64,000 nt of DNA from Bryoerythrophyllum caledonicum (lineage: Eukaryota > Streptophyta > Bryopsida > Pottiales > Pottiaceae): positions 18,201,406-18,265,405 of the forward strand of contig OZ020514.1 in NCBI GenBank assembly GCA_963971425.1, read 5' to 3'. This document shows positions 43,546 to 55,914 of the stretch, in pieces; the stretch's first letter is position 1, and each line of letters begins with the position of its first letter. The notes beneath the pieces were generated by a model that was given only the letters and a program-made list of their open reading frames with translations, made no database searches and had not been told where the DNA came from. A program made the position numbers and the translations under genes.

Positions 43546-43613
43546 CTTATCGGACGGACAATAGCCTCTACCGGACGGACACTACCAGACAGATGGACGG
43601 CCGAACAACCCTG
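43546..43613. repeat. hAT right terminal and subterminal repeats
   Basis: GGACGGACA units at about 43,552 and 43,573 and AGATGGACGG, then the TIR, reading CAGGGTTGT on the minus strand, ending at 43,613. Confidence 0.8.
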
Positions 43614-43621
43614 AGAGATGC
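43614..43621. repeat. hAT target-site duplication, right
   Basis: AGAGATGC, one base different from the left copy at 28,177-28,184. Confidence 0.85.
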
Positions 43622-44550
43622 CCGATTTCAAGGGCTTTTTAGAGGGATATTTGTGCATTGGCAAAGAGACCCTTACGGGCCACACGAAGGGCCAACAATT
43701 CAAGTTCTACAAGGGCTCAGATGGATTGCCAAAGATGCAGTACAAAATTCTTTGTACAGATAGGAATTGGTTGTCCGAGGAGGATGGAGGAATCCAGCTG
43801 TGGACAGTGACGGTAGATGGTATGCCAATTTTGCCTCGTGGTCAGCCGCTTCCTCTCATTCCGCGACGTCATGAGAATTATGATGAGGTTTTGTAGGGTA
43901 TCTCTGGGTTTCTAAGTCTTTGGGAATCTATGGCTAACGAGGATCTCTCGGGTGAATATAAGAGGAAGAACGAGCATATTATGTATTATTGGAGAGGTGT
44001 TAAGGCTGCCCTCGAGGGGCCTTTGGAAGAATCATCTCTTCTACGAGAGGGATTCTGGCCTCTATCTAGATATGCTCCATCTTTGGTGGATGAATATGAG
44101 ATTGATGGGTCGTTGAGGGAGGAGTATGCAGAGGACCCTCCATTCATTGGACAACGACATCATTGTCCTCCTCCATCGTTTCGGGTTGGTAGAGATGTGT
44201 ACGAGGGCTATATACTTGCGGTGCGTTCTACTGATGGGGATTTGCGCCCATTTTGGATTGCCTTGGCGTTGACTAATCCACATCCGGATCGAGAACATTC
44301 TCATGAGATTAAAGTGCAATACTTCAAACCTGCATCCCAACGTCATATGGACTTGGAAACGTACCAAGGGTGGGATTCTAATCATGGGAATAATTGGGTT
44401 GAAGAAACTGAATCTGAACCAATCTGGGTGTATATATATTGTATTTTAACGGCTTGGAAGCCTAGATTGCGTGGAAACACAAGCTCCTCTAGGTTAAGAA
44501 TTCCAAAATCACAAGTGGACATAATCAAGGTATCTTTAGTTGAATTATAG
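43622..44550 (+). pseudogene. DUF7869 transposase-like gene, copy A, 3' part
   Basis: Resumes at the residue where the 5' part stops: DFKGFLEG... GHTKGQQFKFY... MQYKILCTDRNWL, matching copy B's DFKKFIGD... GHTKAHQFKFY... MKYKILCHDEDWL. It continues through the YYWRGVKAAL block, FIGQRHHCPPPSFRVGRDVYEGY and RPFWIALAL, ending after VEL at 44,550. A TAG at 43,894 is one lesion. The C-terminal part looks like a small conserved globular module (bromo-adjacent-like 'RDxF-GYxxA' pattern), function unknown. About 65 extra codons beyond copy B's end may be read-through. Confidence 0.85.
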
Positions 44551-45429
44551 ATTTCAACGGAATTTGTGGTTTTTGGAGATTGGAGTTATTTTACCTATAT
44601 AAAATAGGTGGGGGTGCATGTACTTATTTGATTTCTTGTTCTTTCGTACTGGATATTCTTTTAAATATGTATAGAACTTGTATGTACAGGATGGAATTGT
44701 AGACTTTGATTGTGCGCATAGCATATTAAATGTAGATAGAATTTGATTAGTTTTTGTAGTTCCATGTAGTGATGTAATGTGTTGCTTTTAATATTATACA
44801 ATGGAGCCGGGAGTTTTGTTACAGTATTGATGTATATATGGCGGTCCACATTGTGAGTGTCATTAATTGTATATTTATCTTTGATGCATTGATACTTTCT
44901 ATTGATAGCAATTATTGAATGGATTGCTACAACACATGCTAACTTCAATGCTAGGTATTTCAACAACCTTGTTGTTTGGAAATAGTATAACCTCTTGAAA
45001 TTGGTAATTATTTCTCTTCCAACTGAAAATGTATGGATTTAGGTGGAATTTAAATGAGTGTATATGTGTACCCCAAATCAATTTTGTTCCCCTTAGAGGG
45101 ATTATCAAATTTTCTGCTGCTTATATTTATATGGAGTAATTTTATCCTTGCAATGGTTTTTTATCGGATGTTCTAGTTTTTCTTAGGTAATATGCTCCAT
45201 TTCTTGGTACATTTTAAGCTATTCACTATATTCGTTACACACCCAATTAAATATGATATTCAATTTCATACAAAATGAATTCAACAATCCATGATTTGGC
45301 GTGATTAATTAGCATTTTCAATCGAGATTGAGTCTCAATTTAGTACATAGTCTCAAATTAATGAATTTAATAACTGACTAAAATTAGACACCATGATAAA
45401 TTGAGACTCCGAAATGTCCCATTTTAATG
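44551..45429. other. AT-rich 3' flank of copy A, no gene
   Basis: Stops in all frames; no repeat matched elsewhere in the window. Probably the 3'UTR and flank of the DUF7869 gene, then old DNA up to the LTR fragment. Confidence 0.6.
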
Positions 45430-45862
45430 AATATGGTGTTGGGAGAGTGCGTGTCTAGTCATTGTAAGTTACGAGGCAGTGCGTGTCTAGCCACTTTAAG
45501 TCACAAGACAGTCGGGAATCCGGCCACCTACACAAAACATGATTAGTGGCCTTTTGGTCACTCATTTAAACTGTCCGGAAGACTCTTTTGAGGAGGAACA
45601 TAGATAAATCAAACTACCCTCCAGTTATCCGGAAACTTATTCTGGAAGCTATTGTAAGAACTCCAAAATCCGGAAGGATCCGATTCGAGAGCAAAGGGAT
45701 GAATCGGAAAGCTAACGTGTGGAGTAGTGTTTGGTATTTAGATTTTACCTATCAATTAGGAAAGAAACAATAGGTCTCTGTGGGAACAAACTTAGAGCGG
45801 ATACTTTGGATACATTTAGCTACAACTAAGTATTATTCAGAGGAATAATTACTCTACAACTG
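45430..45862 (+). repeat. LTR 3' fragment (+ orientation)
   Basis: Reverse complement of 49,229-49,680 and 54,540-54,960 (shared: CTAGCCACTTTAAGTCAC, AACATGATTAGTGGCC, TCCGGAAGACTC, GGTCTCTGTGGGAA). It ends near 45,862 in TACTCTACA, the LTR terminus. Retroelement coding follows after about 20 bases. Confidence 0.8.
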
Positions 45863-45869
45863 GCAATAA

Positions 45870-47090
45870 CACGTATTTGCTACCTTGAAGCTGAAGTTTG
45901 GTTTAGCGCATGTGGTGCAACATGCAGATGCTACACGACCCTTTCAGTTGCAAACAGATTGGAGTGTTGAGGGATTGGCGGCTTTGTTGACTCAAAAGGT
46001 GATGAGGGACGGGAGTACGTTGTGGTGTTTACTTCTAGGAACAACAATGCGGAGTCCAACTATTTGACCTAGGAAGAGGAGGCCTTGGCAGCGATTTGGG
46101 CCATAGTCCATTTTAGGCCCTATTTGTATGGATAACATTTTATGTTGGGGATCGACCATCAGCCTTTGTAGTAGTTCATGGAGTCTGACAAGCTTACTAG
46201 CAAGCTCATCAAGTGGGCTCTGTTGCTTTGGGAGTATGACTTTGAGGCTGTACATTGGATTGGCATCATGAACTTAAATCCGGATGGTCTATTTCGCAAT
46301 CCAAGTCCTTCGAAGGAGGATTTGACTAGTGCAAGGTGGCATAGGGACTGTAAGAGAAGGTCAGTCTCGGGGTGGCATGCAGTGGCTTATTTTATGTTGA
46401 TATCAGGCTCCGCATCGGCGTTGCCTCATTTGGCAAAGGATGAGGAACCAAACAGGGCCCAAGTTGTTATCGATGTATGGGAAGACGGTTCAGTCTTGCA
46501 CGAGCTGCAACATGGAACACTTCCCCTAGCTCTTTCAGCTATGGAGCATAATAGTGTTGGGCACCAAATAGCAAGGTTTTGTTGGGAGAACGGGCTTCTA
46601 TTTAGAGTGTGGCCAGATGGACCTACGCACATAGTTCCGAGCGAGATCAGGGGGTTGCGTTGGTATGGCATGTATACGAAGACCTAGGACATTTTGGTGC
46701 GCGACGGACTCTTCGATGTTGCACAACGAGCACTGGTGGATTGGCATGCATCAATAGGTTGCCACATATGTTTCTCGATGTGAAGTATGTGATCGAGTGA
46801 GATCCAGCTTCAACACTTTGTCATCGCAGTTGCAGGCTTTCTCCAACATGGAGCTAGAATACCACTAGTATTTGGACGTTGCTCGTCTACTTGTCGTGAC
46901 TCTACACGGAGCCAAGTATGTCTTGGTGATGGTGGAGCATTTCAGCAAGTGGATTGAGCTTGTAGCTCTTCCGCAGATTATTTGAAGTTGGCAACCATGG
47001 CAATCTTTGACCGGATATTGGCTCGTTTGGGAGCTCCAACTGAGGTTTTGATAGACTGAAGGTGGAGTTCCTTGGGGCTTTTGAAGCTGT
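45870..47090 (+). pseudogene. Second gypsy fragment: RNase H and integrase remains
   Basis: RFQLQTDWSVEGLAALLTQ-like RNase H start (Asp near 45,955), a broken middle (GIDHQPL near 46,150), DPDGLFRNPSPS, then the integrase zinc region (ENGLLFRVWPDG, YEDLGHFGARRTL near 46,675-46,720) and core start (LDVAR...KYVLVMVEHFSKW near 46,870-46,950). Same domain text as the 3.0-4.2 kb element but clearly diverged, with many stops and shifts. gag, RT and 5' parts are missing, so it is an internally deleted copy. Confidence 0.85.
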
Positions 47091-48415
47091 TACAGGACGT
47101 GGCATCGAGGGCCTGTCTATATCGTAGTTTTAGCATAGATTAGTTTGTTACTAATCTACGTGTGTTTAGCAACAAACGACGGCGCTCCACAATCATCTGT
47201 GGATGATTTTCATTCACTTAGGAGTGTATGCATGTGCGTATAGCGCCGCACACGTCCTTGACTTGACGTCTTTGTCAAGTCAAGCTTTGTGAGTGTGTTT
47301 GGAGATTGATTAGTGAGTGCTTGCTTGTAAGTGGTGGTAACTCAATAGTAAAGGCTCCACATTCTCTAGTTCCGCTCGCACTCGTTGATTCTCTCTTCCT
47401 GGAGTGCGAGATGATTAACTACGTGTGATTTACATCTCTTTCACTTGACAAAAACCTTTCATTTCCTCCTACTAGATTTCTTATTTTTGAAATAGAAAAT
47501 GTGAAAAAAAATTGTAGGAACTTAGAACAATGTTGTAGAGCGTGTTTAGACAATTCCAATGCAACAAACGACGCTTCAAATAAATGATTTCTAAAGAAAT
47601 TGTGAGCGGTGAAAGTTTGGAGTGAAGAAGGACAACTGCTAGACCTACTGCCGACAGTTTCATCCATTTTGCCATTTTCATCAGTTGGTTAATTTTTCAT
47701 CCATCGAATAATTTTTCATCCTTTAGACGATTTTTCATCTGCGGTCGCAGTTTTCATCCTCTGTGGATGAAGTTGTAATCTGAGCAGATCCATTTAACTA
47801 TGAATTAATATCTTCGGAAATAATTATTATTTTTGGATTTTGACTTCCGATTTCAGCTTCATAGGAGGGTTTCTACCTTGAGTAATTGAGAAACTTTGAT
47901 TAAAAAGTTTTACGAAAAGCACATTTTTGTGGGTGTTAAATTTTAAAAAAAATAGATTAGTCTAATCTTTGAAGTTTATTTGTGGAGGCAATTTAGCTCG
48001 GATTTGAGCAAAGTTTGCGCTCACTTTACGTGAAATTTGCCAAGGAATCTACAGAAATTATTGGGTTGGCATTTAAAGTTGATCTTCAGCCCTAAATGAT
48101 GATTCTTAAGGGCTGAATTGTGTTTTTAAACCAACTTCCATAAATTTCCATAGAACTTCAAGTTTTGAGATTTGGGGAAATACTTTCAAGTGTTTCTCTT
48201 TGTATTGCAAGTTTGCGTTTCGGGCCATCCACTGCGGGCGTGTGCTAGTGGCTTCGACTCCTTGTCTTTCCAATATTTATGTTGTTGCGGGAGAAGATCT
48301 GATTTTAGTTTTTGGATTCTTGAGGGATACGTCCCTCGTGTTACAGGCTTGTTGCCGATGTTTTCGAGTTTCCCTATTTTTCATTGTATATAGATTGTGA
48401 TAAAGTATCGTAGGG
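47091..48415. other. No gene seen; remnant repeat DNA
   Basis: Contains an inverted pair GACTTGACGTC/TTGTCAAGTCAAG near 47,258-47,285 and a stretch of repeated TTTTCATC(C/T) phrases at 47,685-47,770 (CATCCATCGAATAATTTTTC, CATCCTTTAGACGATTTTTC, CATCTGCGGTCGCAGTTTTC). No long open frame with motifs. Confidence 0.6.
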
Positions 48416-49228
48416 ATGAAGTTGGGGTTATGGCCGGCAAGACTATTCTATGTGGGGGTTGTGGTTGGACGTGTGCTGCCGGAGGTGATGACCGGTGAAC
48501 CACAAAGTTTGGTGGTTTTGCAAGTGCATGTTGCCCGTTTGTACCCTTATCCTTTAGATAGTACCTGTAGAGACGTCCCGAGTTGGTTGTTGTTTATGGT
48601 GAGCACACGTAGTTGGTATTACCGCTTCCCATCACTTGACGACTTGGAGAGTGCTTCCTTCCCAGACTTTAGGCCATGGTCGGATATCGACGAGGCTTTT
48701 GAGCCCGTTTTGGCCATGGATATCGATTGTAGGCTTTGAGTCTGGGGCGTGGGCACGTTTGATGACATGGAGGATGATCTCCGTCATTACGTACGAGACA
48801 GGTTCTCGGGACAGGCTGGAGACATCTCTCTGTGCGATTGGCGGCTCCGATTTGAGATGTGGATGAAGGAGAAGCGCCGGCAGATGCTGTCGTTTAACGA
48901 CTGGTATGTGTTCGAGCTCTTGCTCTAATATTTGAAGTTAGAGGCCCTTCAGTCATACGGGAGTTTGACGATGCAACATGACGCACAATTGCGCTTTGTT
49001 GAAGAGTACTGGCGCGAGAGTGTGGAGTTGGTAGCTGTGCTCAAGGAGAGTGCGGTTGCCCAATTCTTGACTTCCATCAAGGAGCCCAAAGTGGAAGACG
49101 ATTTCTTTAATGAGACTCAAAGGACAAGCGCATTGCCGCTGAGGCCGAACAGTCTGGCATGGAGGCCATGTCATGTTTTGCCATGGCTACACCTGCGGCA
49201 TTGATGGCGGTTGGTGATTGTCGAAGTT
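48416..49228 (+). pseudogene. Probable gag N-terminal fragment
   Basis: Open pieces encode YYRFPSLDDLESASFPDFRPW, LCDWRLRFEMWMKEKRRQM and a helical QHDAQLRFVEEYWRESVELV. The helical charged style and the gag remains at 53.0-54.5 kb suggest the two are parts of one element split by the minus-strand insertion. No zinc knuckle here. Several stops. Assignment is inference. Confidence 0.4.
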
Positions 49229-50490
49229 TGTAGAGTCAGTATTCCTCCGGAATGCACTCAATCGTTGCTAAGTACTTCCAAAGTAAACCACTCCGGTTTC
49301 ATTCCCACAGAGATCTTTTAATCCTTTCAGACTATCAAAAACAACTAAACTATCAATCACCTAGGTTAGCCATTCTATTTTGTGACGTATCCGGATCCTT
49401 CCGGATTCCGGAACTCATACAAAGCTTGCCGGAACTAGTTTCCGGAAGATATACATAGTAGTTTCCAGAAATGGTTTCTGGCAATCTAGAGGGTAGTTTG
49501 ATTTACCTCTATTCCTCCTCAGAGAGTCTTCCGGAAGGTTTAAACGAGTGACCGGAAGGCTTCTGATCCTGTTTTGTGTAAGTGGCCGGATTCCCCACTG
49601 CCTTGTGACTTAAAGTGGCTAGACACCCATTGCCCCGGAGTTTATAGTGACCGGATAATCTCCCTACTCTCCCTACTCTACTTACCGGTGATTGGGTGTT
49701 GCTACTGGACTTATACTCTCACAACATCCGGAAGGCCTTTTGGATGCGGTCACACAGAGGCAAGTTCGGACTACAACGACGTTCCGGTAGCACTGTTGTA
49801 GCCCTCCGGATAAAGTTATATAGTTTGCTTCTAGATTCATGTAGCGGGCGTTTTCTTATCGTGGGAGTATACTCCGGCTTTTGACCGGAGTTCGGTTTCA
49901 CACGGATTCTTCCGTACCCTAGAGACTACGAGGAACACCTCTGCAATATATCTCTTCCACTCCTGGCTTCTTCCGGACCCTAGAGGTGACCATGAACACC
50001 TCCGCAATCCCCTCCAGCTCTTCCGAGCGCTCCTTTGATGTGAATCCCAACCGCCTCACTCCTAAGTACAATCAAATATCACTCTCTTCAAAGTAACTTT
50101 CACAACAAGTACTACAACAACATAGTACTTGTACCTTACAAAGAAAACAACTCTCGTTACAAGTAGGTAGCAAATCTAGTAATGGCTCCTCAATATATTC
50201 AATGTGAAGGAAAAACAAGGCCCTGAGTTTTCTAAAACTCATCTACTAAGTACTACAAATCTTCCTAATCTTAGGCTAATCTTATCTACAAGAAATTTGG
50301 AGGATCTTATCCCTAAAAGCAAGGATCTTATCCCTAAAAATCCGGAAAAGTGAATCTCAGATCCTATTTTCCCGGGTCCGGATTCCAGACATCCGAAAAA
50401 AACGCAAAAGTCCGGAAGTTACAAAAAAAAAGTCTTAGCTTCCGGAGTAAGTAGCCGGGTGCAACTCTAAGCCCCATCGTTAATCGCTAC
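49229..50490 (-). repeat. Full-length-looking LTR (1.26 kb, minus orientation)
   Basis: On the minus strand it starts TAGCGATTAACGATGGGGCT (50,490) and ends ...TACTGACTCTACA (49,229), the same termini as the other family members. It is rich in TCCGGA. It lies downstream of the minus-strand gag-like frame, so it is that element's 3' LTR. Confidence 0.7.
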
Positions 50491-50536
50491 CTATTCTTTA
50501 TCACTAAGTTGCTCCTACTTCTAAATCTAAACCTAT

Positions 50537-52582
50537 CTAAGGGGGTGATCCAACGCTCTTGGATCGGGGACTGGTACGCCTCGTGGAAGCCTCTGCCTTG
50601 GACTTGCCGGCTCTCCTCCGTTGGGGCGTCGTTGCTTCCGGAATCTCCTGTGATCCGGCTCCAAAAGCTGGTACCGGTGGTGCTGCCGGTGGAGTTGAGT
50701 CCGTGGTGGTCTCCACGACAATAATCTCCAAAGCTTCAGAGTTGCCCTGAAGCTCGGCTCCAAGACTGGGAGGGTCCGTCGCCAAGCGCCTAGCAAGCGG
50801 GGGAGTTGATTTCCGGAGGCTTAATGAAGGAGGAGTAGGTGCAGGCTCAATGGGAGAAGGGGTTTCGTCTGGACTTACCTCCGCAAGTAAATCCGTCCAG
50901 TGCTTTTCGGTACGTGCGTTCGGATTGTCGGGAGGGCTGCAGCTCATGTGTGCAACGGGCTCCGGCTGAGTCATGATCACCTTCTGCTGTCCAGCAGCCT
51001 CCGAGTGCACTCTTGATGGTCCGGCTTCATCCGGAGAAGTTCGGATTCGGACCGGAAGCGCGTGGTCCTCTGGTGCTTGAGTGCTCCGGTTCTCCGGTCC
51101 TTCCGTGGTCATGTTGGCCACCAGTTCTTGCATCCGGCTCCACGTCTTCTCCATCTTCCTACCGTGGTTGTGCAGAAATCATATAATTTGGACCCTGTTC
51201 ATCTTCTCCTCCTTCTCCAATTGACCTGTGAAGAGGACACTCCGGTTGACAGTATCAACCAGAAATGCAAGTGTTGCTCTTACCTCTGTCAAGGCATGGG
51301 CAGAAGCATTTGCTCGGTCTTTGGCTTTCTTCAACTTCTTCCGGGATTCCGCCAGCGCCGTAAACGTCTCGTTGCACTTGGCAGCGAACTGATCGGGACA
51401 CCGGATGATAGCAGCCTGTTGATCTTCCAAGGCTCGAAGTTGGAGTGTGTTCTTCTGCAGCTCGACGATTGTTGTTGGTATGTCCACAAACTTCTCCACC
51501 TCCAGCTCCTGCCGAATGCCGTCAAGAATCTGAACGTGTCGTGCCTCGGATTGGCACACGATGGCCGCACGCCAACCCACGTGCTGAATGAGCTCTAGCA
51601 GGTCAGGTCCGTTGAGTCCGACGAGTGTCGGTGGCTCCGCCGGAGGAATGCGACCTTCACGTGGAGCTTGTGCGGGGTTTCCCTGAGGTTGAACACCCGT
51701 GGGTTGGTTTGATGAAGTGAGTACCGGCATTGACTCCTTCTATACAGATCGGCTCCTCATCCAGTGTTGAGGAACCGACTCGGGTACTGAAACTTCAACT
51801 ATCTCCATAATCTTTGTTGTCGGACGCTGGTTCCGGACCGCCGTAGTTCTAGATGCTCAGTAGCTCATCGTACGTGTCTTGCTCGTCTGGTGAAAGCATG
51901 TCGTGTTGTGCGTAGAGATGGGTAAGGTACAAGGAAGCGGGGTGCCAGCTCTCCTTGACTTCTGGAGCCCTCTCACCATCCGGTTTATCATCTCGCTCGT
52001 AAGCGAGGCCCAATCTACACTAAACTTCTCCCTCATCGACCCTAGAATGGTGGAGGCTCATTTAGACACCAATCGTTGAGGTTTTTCCGGGTGGAAGATG
52101 GGGTTCAGGAACCTTACGACAATTTGCGCGTCTTGATGCCAGAGATCATCGGTGCTGTAGCCTTCCTTGGGGTCGGCTTGCTTCGTGAACTGGTCTCTGA
52201 GGATGTCGTCTTTCCGCTCTGCCGTCTTCACAGTTCTGCTGCCGAAGGAGTAGGTACGTTGCCATTCCGGTACACCCCAAGTTTTGGGGTGAGCTCGGAT
52301 GGTACCGTCGTATTGGTTGTCCGGTGCACCGAGTAGCTCCACTACCAGTTTTGCTTCCTTTGCGCCCATGCAACGTTTTTCAGCCCGCGGCAGCCCATGT
52401 TGGTGAGGTAATGTTCGAGGACGGCCAGCTCCTCCGGGTCTGTCGGTATGATCGGAACCACCCGCTGTACAGACGGTTGGGTCGTTGTACCTCGAGTTGC
52501 CCAAGCAGTTCCTCCTTCTGCCATATCTATAGTAATCTCTCACAATCTCTCCGGTGTGACCTGCACGCATTGACCTCACCAA
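50537..52582 (-). pseudogene. gag-like frame of a minus-strand LTR element
   Basis: The three open pieces 52,582-52,058, 51,730-51,179 and 51,154-50,537 are all in one frame, separated by a few stops (52,058; about 51,830; about 51,735; 51,179). The first piece is globular with RDQFTKQADPKEGYSTDDLW and IVVRFLNPIFHPEKPQR. The middle is a long coiled coil (VELQKNTLQLRALEDQQAA; ALAESRKKLKKAKDRA). The end is Pro/Ser/Glu-rich and basic (RRRAGKSKAEAST). No RT follows before the LTR, so this is a non-autonomous (gag-only or unknown-protein) element about 3.4 kb long. Confidence 0.5.
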
Positions 52583-53039
52583 AGACCCTCGCTACCGGAC
52601 ACACTTCCAGTCTAACGAAATCAAGAAGGTAAGAAGCAAAGGGGAAAGAAAGAGAGCAAGAAAAGAAGTGTGGGAAGCCAAAATTAGCTTCTTGCTCTTA
52701 TACTTTCATCGGTGTACGGATGGCCATTACGGTCATGATGGCGTTTCTGGATCCGGACCGTTTCCGGTTGCGGGTGTCCTCCGGTTCCGGCTTCTTCTGG
52801 TTCCAGAGATTTCTTGAAGGTTCCTTCTAGTTCCAGATATTTCCAGAAGGTTCCGGTTCTGAAGACTACTACCGGACCCGGGCCTTTCGGATTTATAGCA
52901 TTCCATAAGAGCTTTTAAGAATCTTGTCTACCCCTTATTTGTCTTATTTGCTATTTACCTTTGTTATGGTTTAAACCTATCTTTCTAACATTCTAATACT
53001 AAATTTTTTTTTTGTTTTGCCGGATTTTTAGGTTAACTT

Positions 53040-54535
53040 CCGGAACCTTGTGGGAACGGATTCCCACAACGAGCCGTTAGCCTTTAATCTTTTGGCGCAT
53101 TTCATGGCACTCTTGGAGGTGGAGTACGCGGGGTCCAAGCGTGATCAGATGCAACGCATCCAGGATTTCCGCCGTGAGGAGGACAATACCCCTCACACTA
53201 TGTATACTTGATTGACACGGTTGTGTGCAGAGGCCGGTGATGTGTTCATTGAGTGTCAGTTGTTAAAGATCTTCACCTCCAAGTTGGATAAGCGGATGGT
53301 GGAGTTGAGTAGTACACATTTTCATTTCCAATATGATGGAAACCTCACTTTGGCAGAAGCGTTTATTGAGGTGGAAGCGCTTGATCGAGCACTTGGCGTA
53401 AGGGAGGCCACGGATTTGGTCACGGCGGTGATGGACGCTCCTAAGCCCAAGAAGCTTGCCACTGCGACTGGTAGCTAGGTAGAGGCACAATTTAAAAAGG
53501 TTGTGCATTGTTGGGCTTGTAGAGACGCAATTCACGCCAAGAGAGACTCCAATTGCTCTAAGAAGAAGGAGGCAGGCACCGTAAAGGCCAAACCAAAGAC
53601 CGAGGTGGCTAAGACTACAGTGTAGGCTAGGGGCAAGGGAAAAAAGGCTCTGACATATTTACATTGTAGTGAGACTAGCCACAGTGATGAGAACTGTTTT
53701 GCTCTTCACCTGGAGAAGTGCTTAAGGTTGTCGGCTGCTGAATTGGAGGTTGTGAAGAAACTTGTGGCAGATATGGCGGAGGTGAGGAAGTTGATGAGCA
53801 CAATGCCTTCTTTGAGGCAAGTGGCACACACACAACCTCCGATTAGGGATCGAGGCACATCTTTAGCCGTAGATTGCTATTTGTATAGCGCTTTAAGGGA
53901 GGTTGTAGTAGCAGTTGCGACTCGTGCTCAGATTACCGTAGAGGCGGTGGCACGTCCTCTCTCTGTGCGAGAGGGTAGTGGCCGTCTACGTCTGACGGGA
54001 TTGTCAAACCACATTTGTCAGTCCCGGTTACCTATTTTGTTGAGCATTGCAGATGCTGCAAATTCTACTGCTGCTTCATCTCCGACCCTAGTCCCACTGA
54101 TTCCTTCAAGTCGTGGAGATGCCGTGCACACCTTGGCGTATAAGGTGTTGCAATTGCCGGTGTTTCCCGGGGTGGACTTTCTCACACCTGATTTTTAATT
54201 ATCTGGTGTATTCTATTTGGCTGGTAGTATGTTGGAGGGCAAGGCGCCCATGCCATTGTTGGAGGTCTTGCAAACAATGAGGGCTCCACCTACCGAGAAG
54301 GATTTGATGGCGTTGCGGGCCAAGTTGGCCGTAGAGGCTATTTCCGCATTTGAAGCCAATGCGACGTCCACTCCTATGTAGCAGTCCTCCGAGGATCAGT
54401 CCTTGATCTCTAGAGTGGCTTACTTGTCTGACATTGCGGCCCGGTCAGCACGTGTGCAACATAGTGTTCATTCAGCGGTGGTACGTTTGATAAACGATGA
54501 CAAAGTCATGGTGGTTGGTCGTTCGGACGTTGTTG
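53040..54535 (+). pseudogene. gypsy gag with zinc-knuckle remnants, start of pol
   Basis: One frame with stops at 53,209, 53,476 and near 53,623. LLAHFMALLEVEYAGSKRDQMQRIQDF... is the capsid-type gag domain. Two degenerate knuckles follow: CWAC...H...C (about 53,505-53,555) and a C-x4-H-x4-C near 53,665-53,700 whose first Cys is a Tyr (TAT, a transition from TGT). Then a Leu-rich and Val/Ala-rich segment (54,000-54,200) that may lead to protease. The frame is ended by the LTR at 54,538. Confidence 0.7.
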
Positions 54536-54537
54536 CA

Positions 54538-55380
54538 AGTTGTTGAGTCTGTATTCCATTGGTTAGCACTTAATTGACATTAAGTACAACCAAAGTAAAC
54601 TGCTTCGATGTCGTTCCCACAGAGACCTATTGTTCTTTTTTTTAATGATAGACAAAACTAAACTACCAAACACTACTCTACAGGTTAGCTTTCCTATTCA
54701 CTTTTTTTCTCACAATCCGGATTTCTTACATCGGCTTCCAGAACTAGTTTCCGGATATCCGGAGGGTAGTTTAATTTATCTTTGATCCTCCTTAGAGAGT
54801 CTTCCGGACAGTTTAATCGAGTGACTGGAAGGCCACTGATCCTGTTTTGTATAAGTGGCCGTATTCCCCACTCTCTTGTGACTTTAAGTGGCTAGACACC
54901 CACTACCTCGTAACTTGTAGTGGCTAGGCACCCACTCTCCCTACTCCGCTAATCGATGGTTGATTGTTGCTGCTAGATCCACGCTCTCACAGCATCCGGA
55001 TGGCCATCCACACACGTGTCACGTAGAGGTAAATCCGGACTAGAACAACAGTTGGGTTGGTATTACAATGGTTCTACTCAGTGAGCTTACGGTTTGCAAC
55101 CAGGACTCCTTCTAGTCATTCACATCCAGCTTTTTCCCTGTCGTGGGGGTTTACTCTAGCCTCAACCGGAATCCGGGTTCACACAGATCTTCTATGCCCT
55201 AGAGACTACCAGGAAGACCTCTGCAATACATCTCTTCCCCTCCTGGCTTCTTCTGGACCCTGGAGACTACCAGGCACACCTCTGCAATACGTCTCGAGCT
55301 CTCCCGGGCGCTCTTCTAATGCAAGTCCCAACCGGTCTTTTCAAGTTACAAACACATTACAACTCTACACATGAGAACTA
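54538..55380 (-). repeat. Truncated LTR copy (minus orientation)
   Basis: Starts TGTTGAGTCTGTATTCC. It matches 49,229 onward (TTCCCACAGAGA, TCCTCCT-AGAGAGTCTTCCGG, GTGGCTAGACACCCAC, ACTACCAGGAAGACCTCTGC) but stops matching near 55,380 before the other LTR end. Contains an internal near-duplicate of the GACTACCAGG...CCTCTGCAATAC phrase (55,205 and 55,265). Confidence 0.75.
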
Positions 55381-55914
55381 GATCACAATACTCCAACTAC
55401 AATGGATTTAACACCATATTCGTTATATTGGGAGATTTAGCGACTCCCAATTAACACATGTAGATCATGAGAGCTAAAGTGCACATCTAAACTCTACAAT
55501 ATGGAGGGATATGAGTTTCCATTAAATTTGGAGGTAATGTTTTCTACAAAAACCCCTAGAAAAATAAGTACTACGGATAACATTACATTACGAATCTAAC
55601 TATAATATTAAAAAAAAGAACACATTAGTTGACACTTCTTTTATACCACATGTGTTCATTGAATATGAATAGCTAAATATTCACACTCGATCCTACTAAC
55701 CCGGATTAACACCATGCTCCAATTTAGCTAAAAGTGAGCTAAATGACGGACAAATATCCACTTGTAAGAGAATTAGCTAAACACATTTTGATGACCCTTT
55801 TTTTATTTAAAAGAATTTCAATTCTCCTTGTGGAATACACATTGGCAAAAAATATGTATAACGAGTTTCAAATGATGGTGCTCAGAAGTGGAAAAAAATT
55901 GCACACACTACCTC
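55381..55914. other. AT-rich, no gene
   Basis: No motif-bearing frame. One 70-codon plus-strand frame (55,743-55,955) runs into the hairpin repeat and is not called. Confidence 0.6.

Larger units (their letters stand above)
28185..43613. mobile_element. 15.4-kb hAT transposon with kinase and RING-like cargo
   Basis: Ends: CACGGTTGT at 28,185 and, reverse-complemented, CAGGGTTGT ending at 43,613. Flanks: 8-bp duplication AGAGGTGC / AGAGATGC. Removing the interval restores the frame of DUF7869 copy A (…EEV-P-DFKGF…), which independently proves that both ends belong to one insertion. It encodes a hAT transposase (minus, 28.9-32.2 kb), a coiled-coil/RING-like protein (minus, 38.2-40.5 kb) and a protein-kinase-like protein (plus, 41.35-42.94 kb), with GC-rich minisatellites between them. 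The bacterial block at 32.4-37.3 kb and the N gap are almost certainly foreign to it, giving a true length near 10.2 kb plus unknown gap sequence. Confidence 0.88.
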
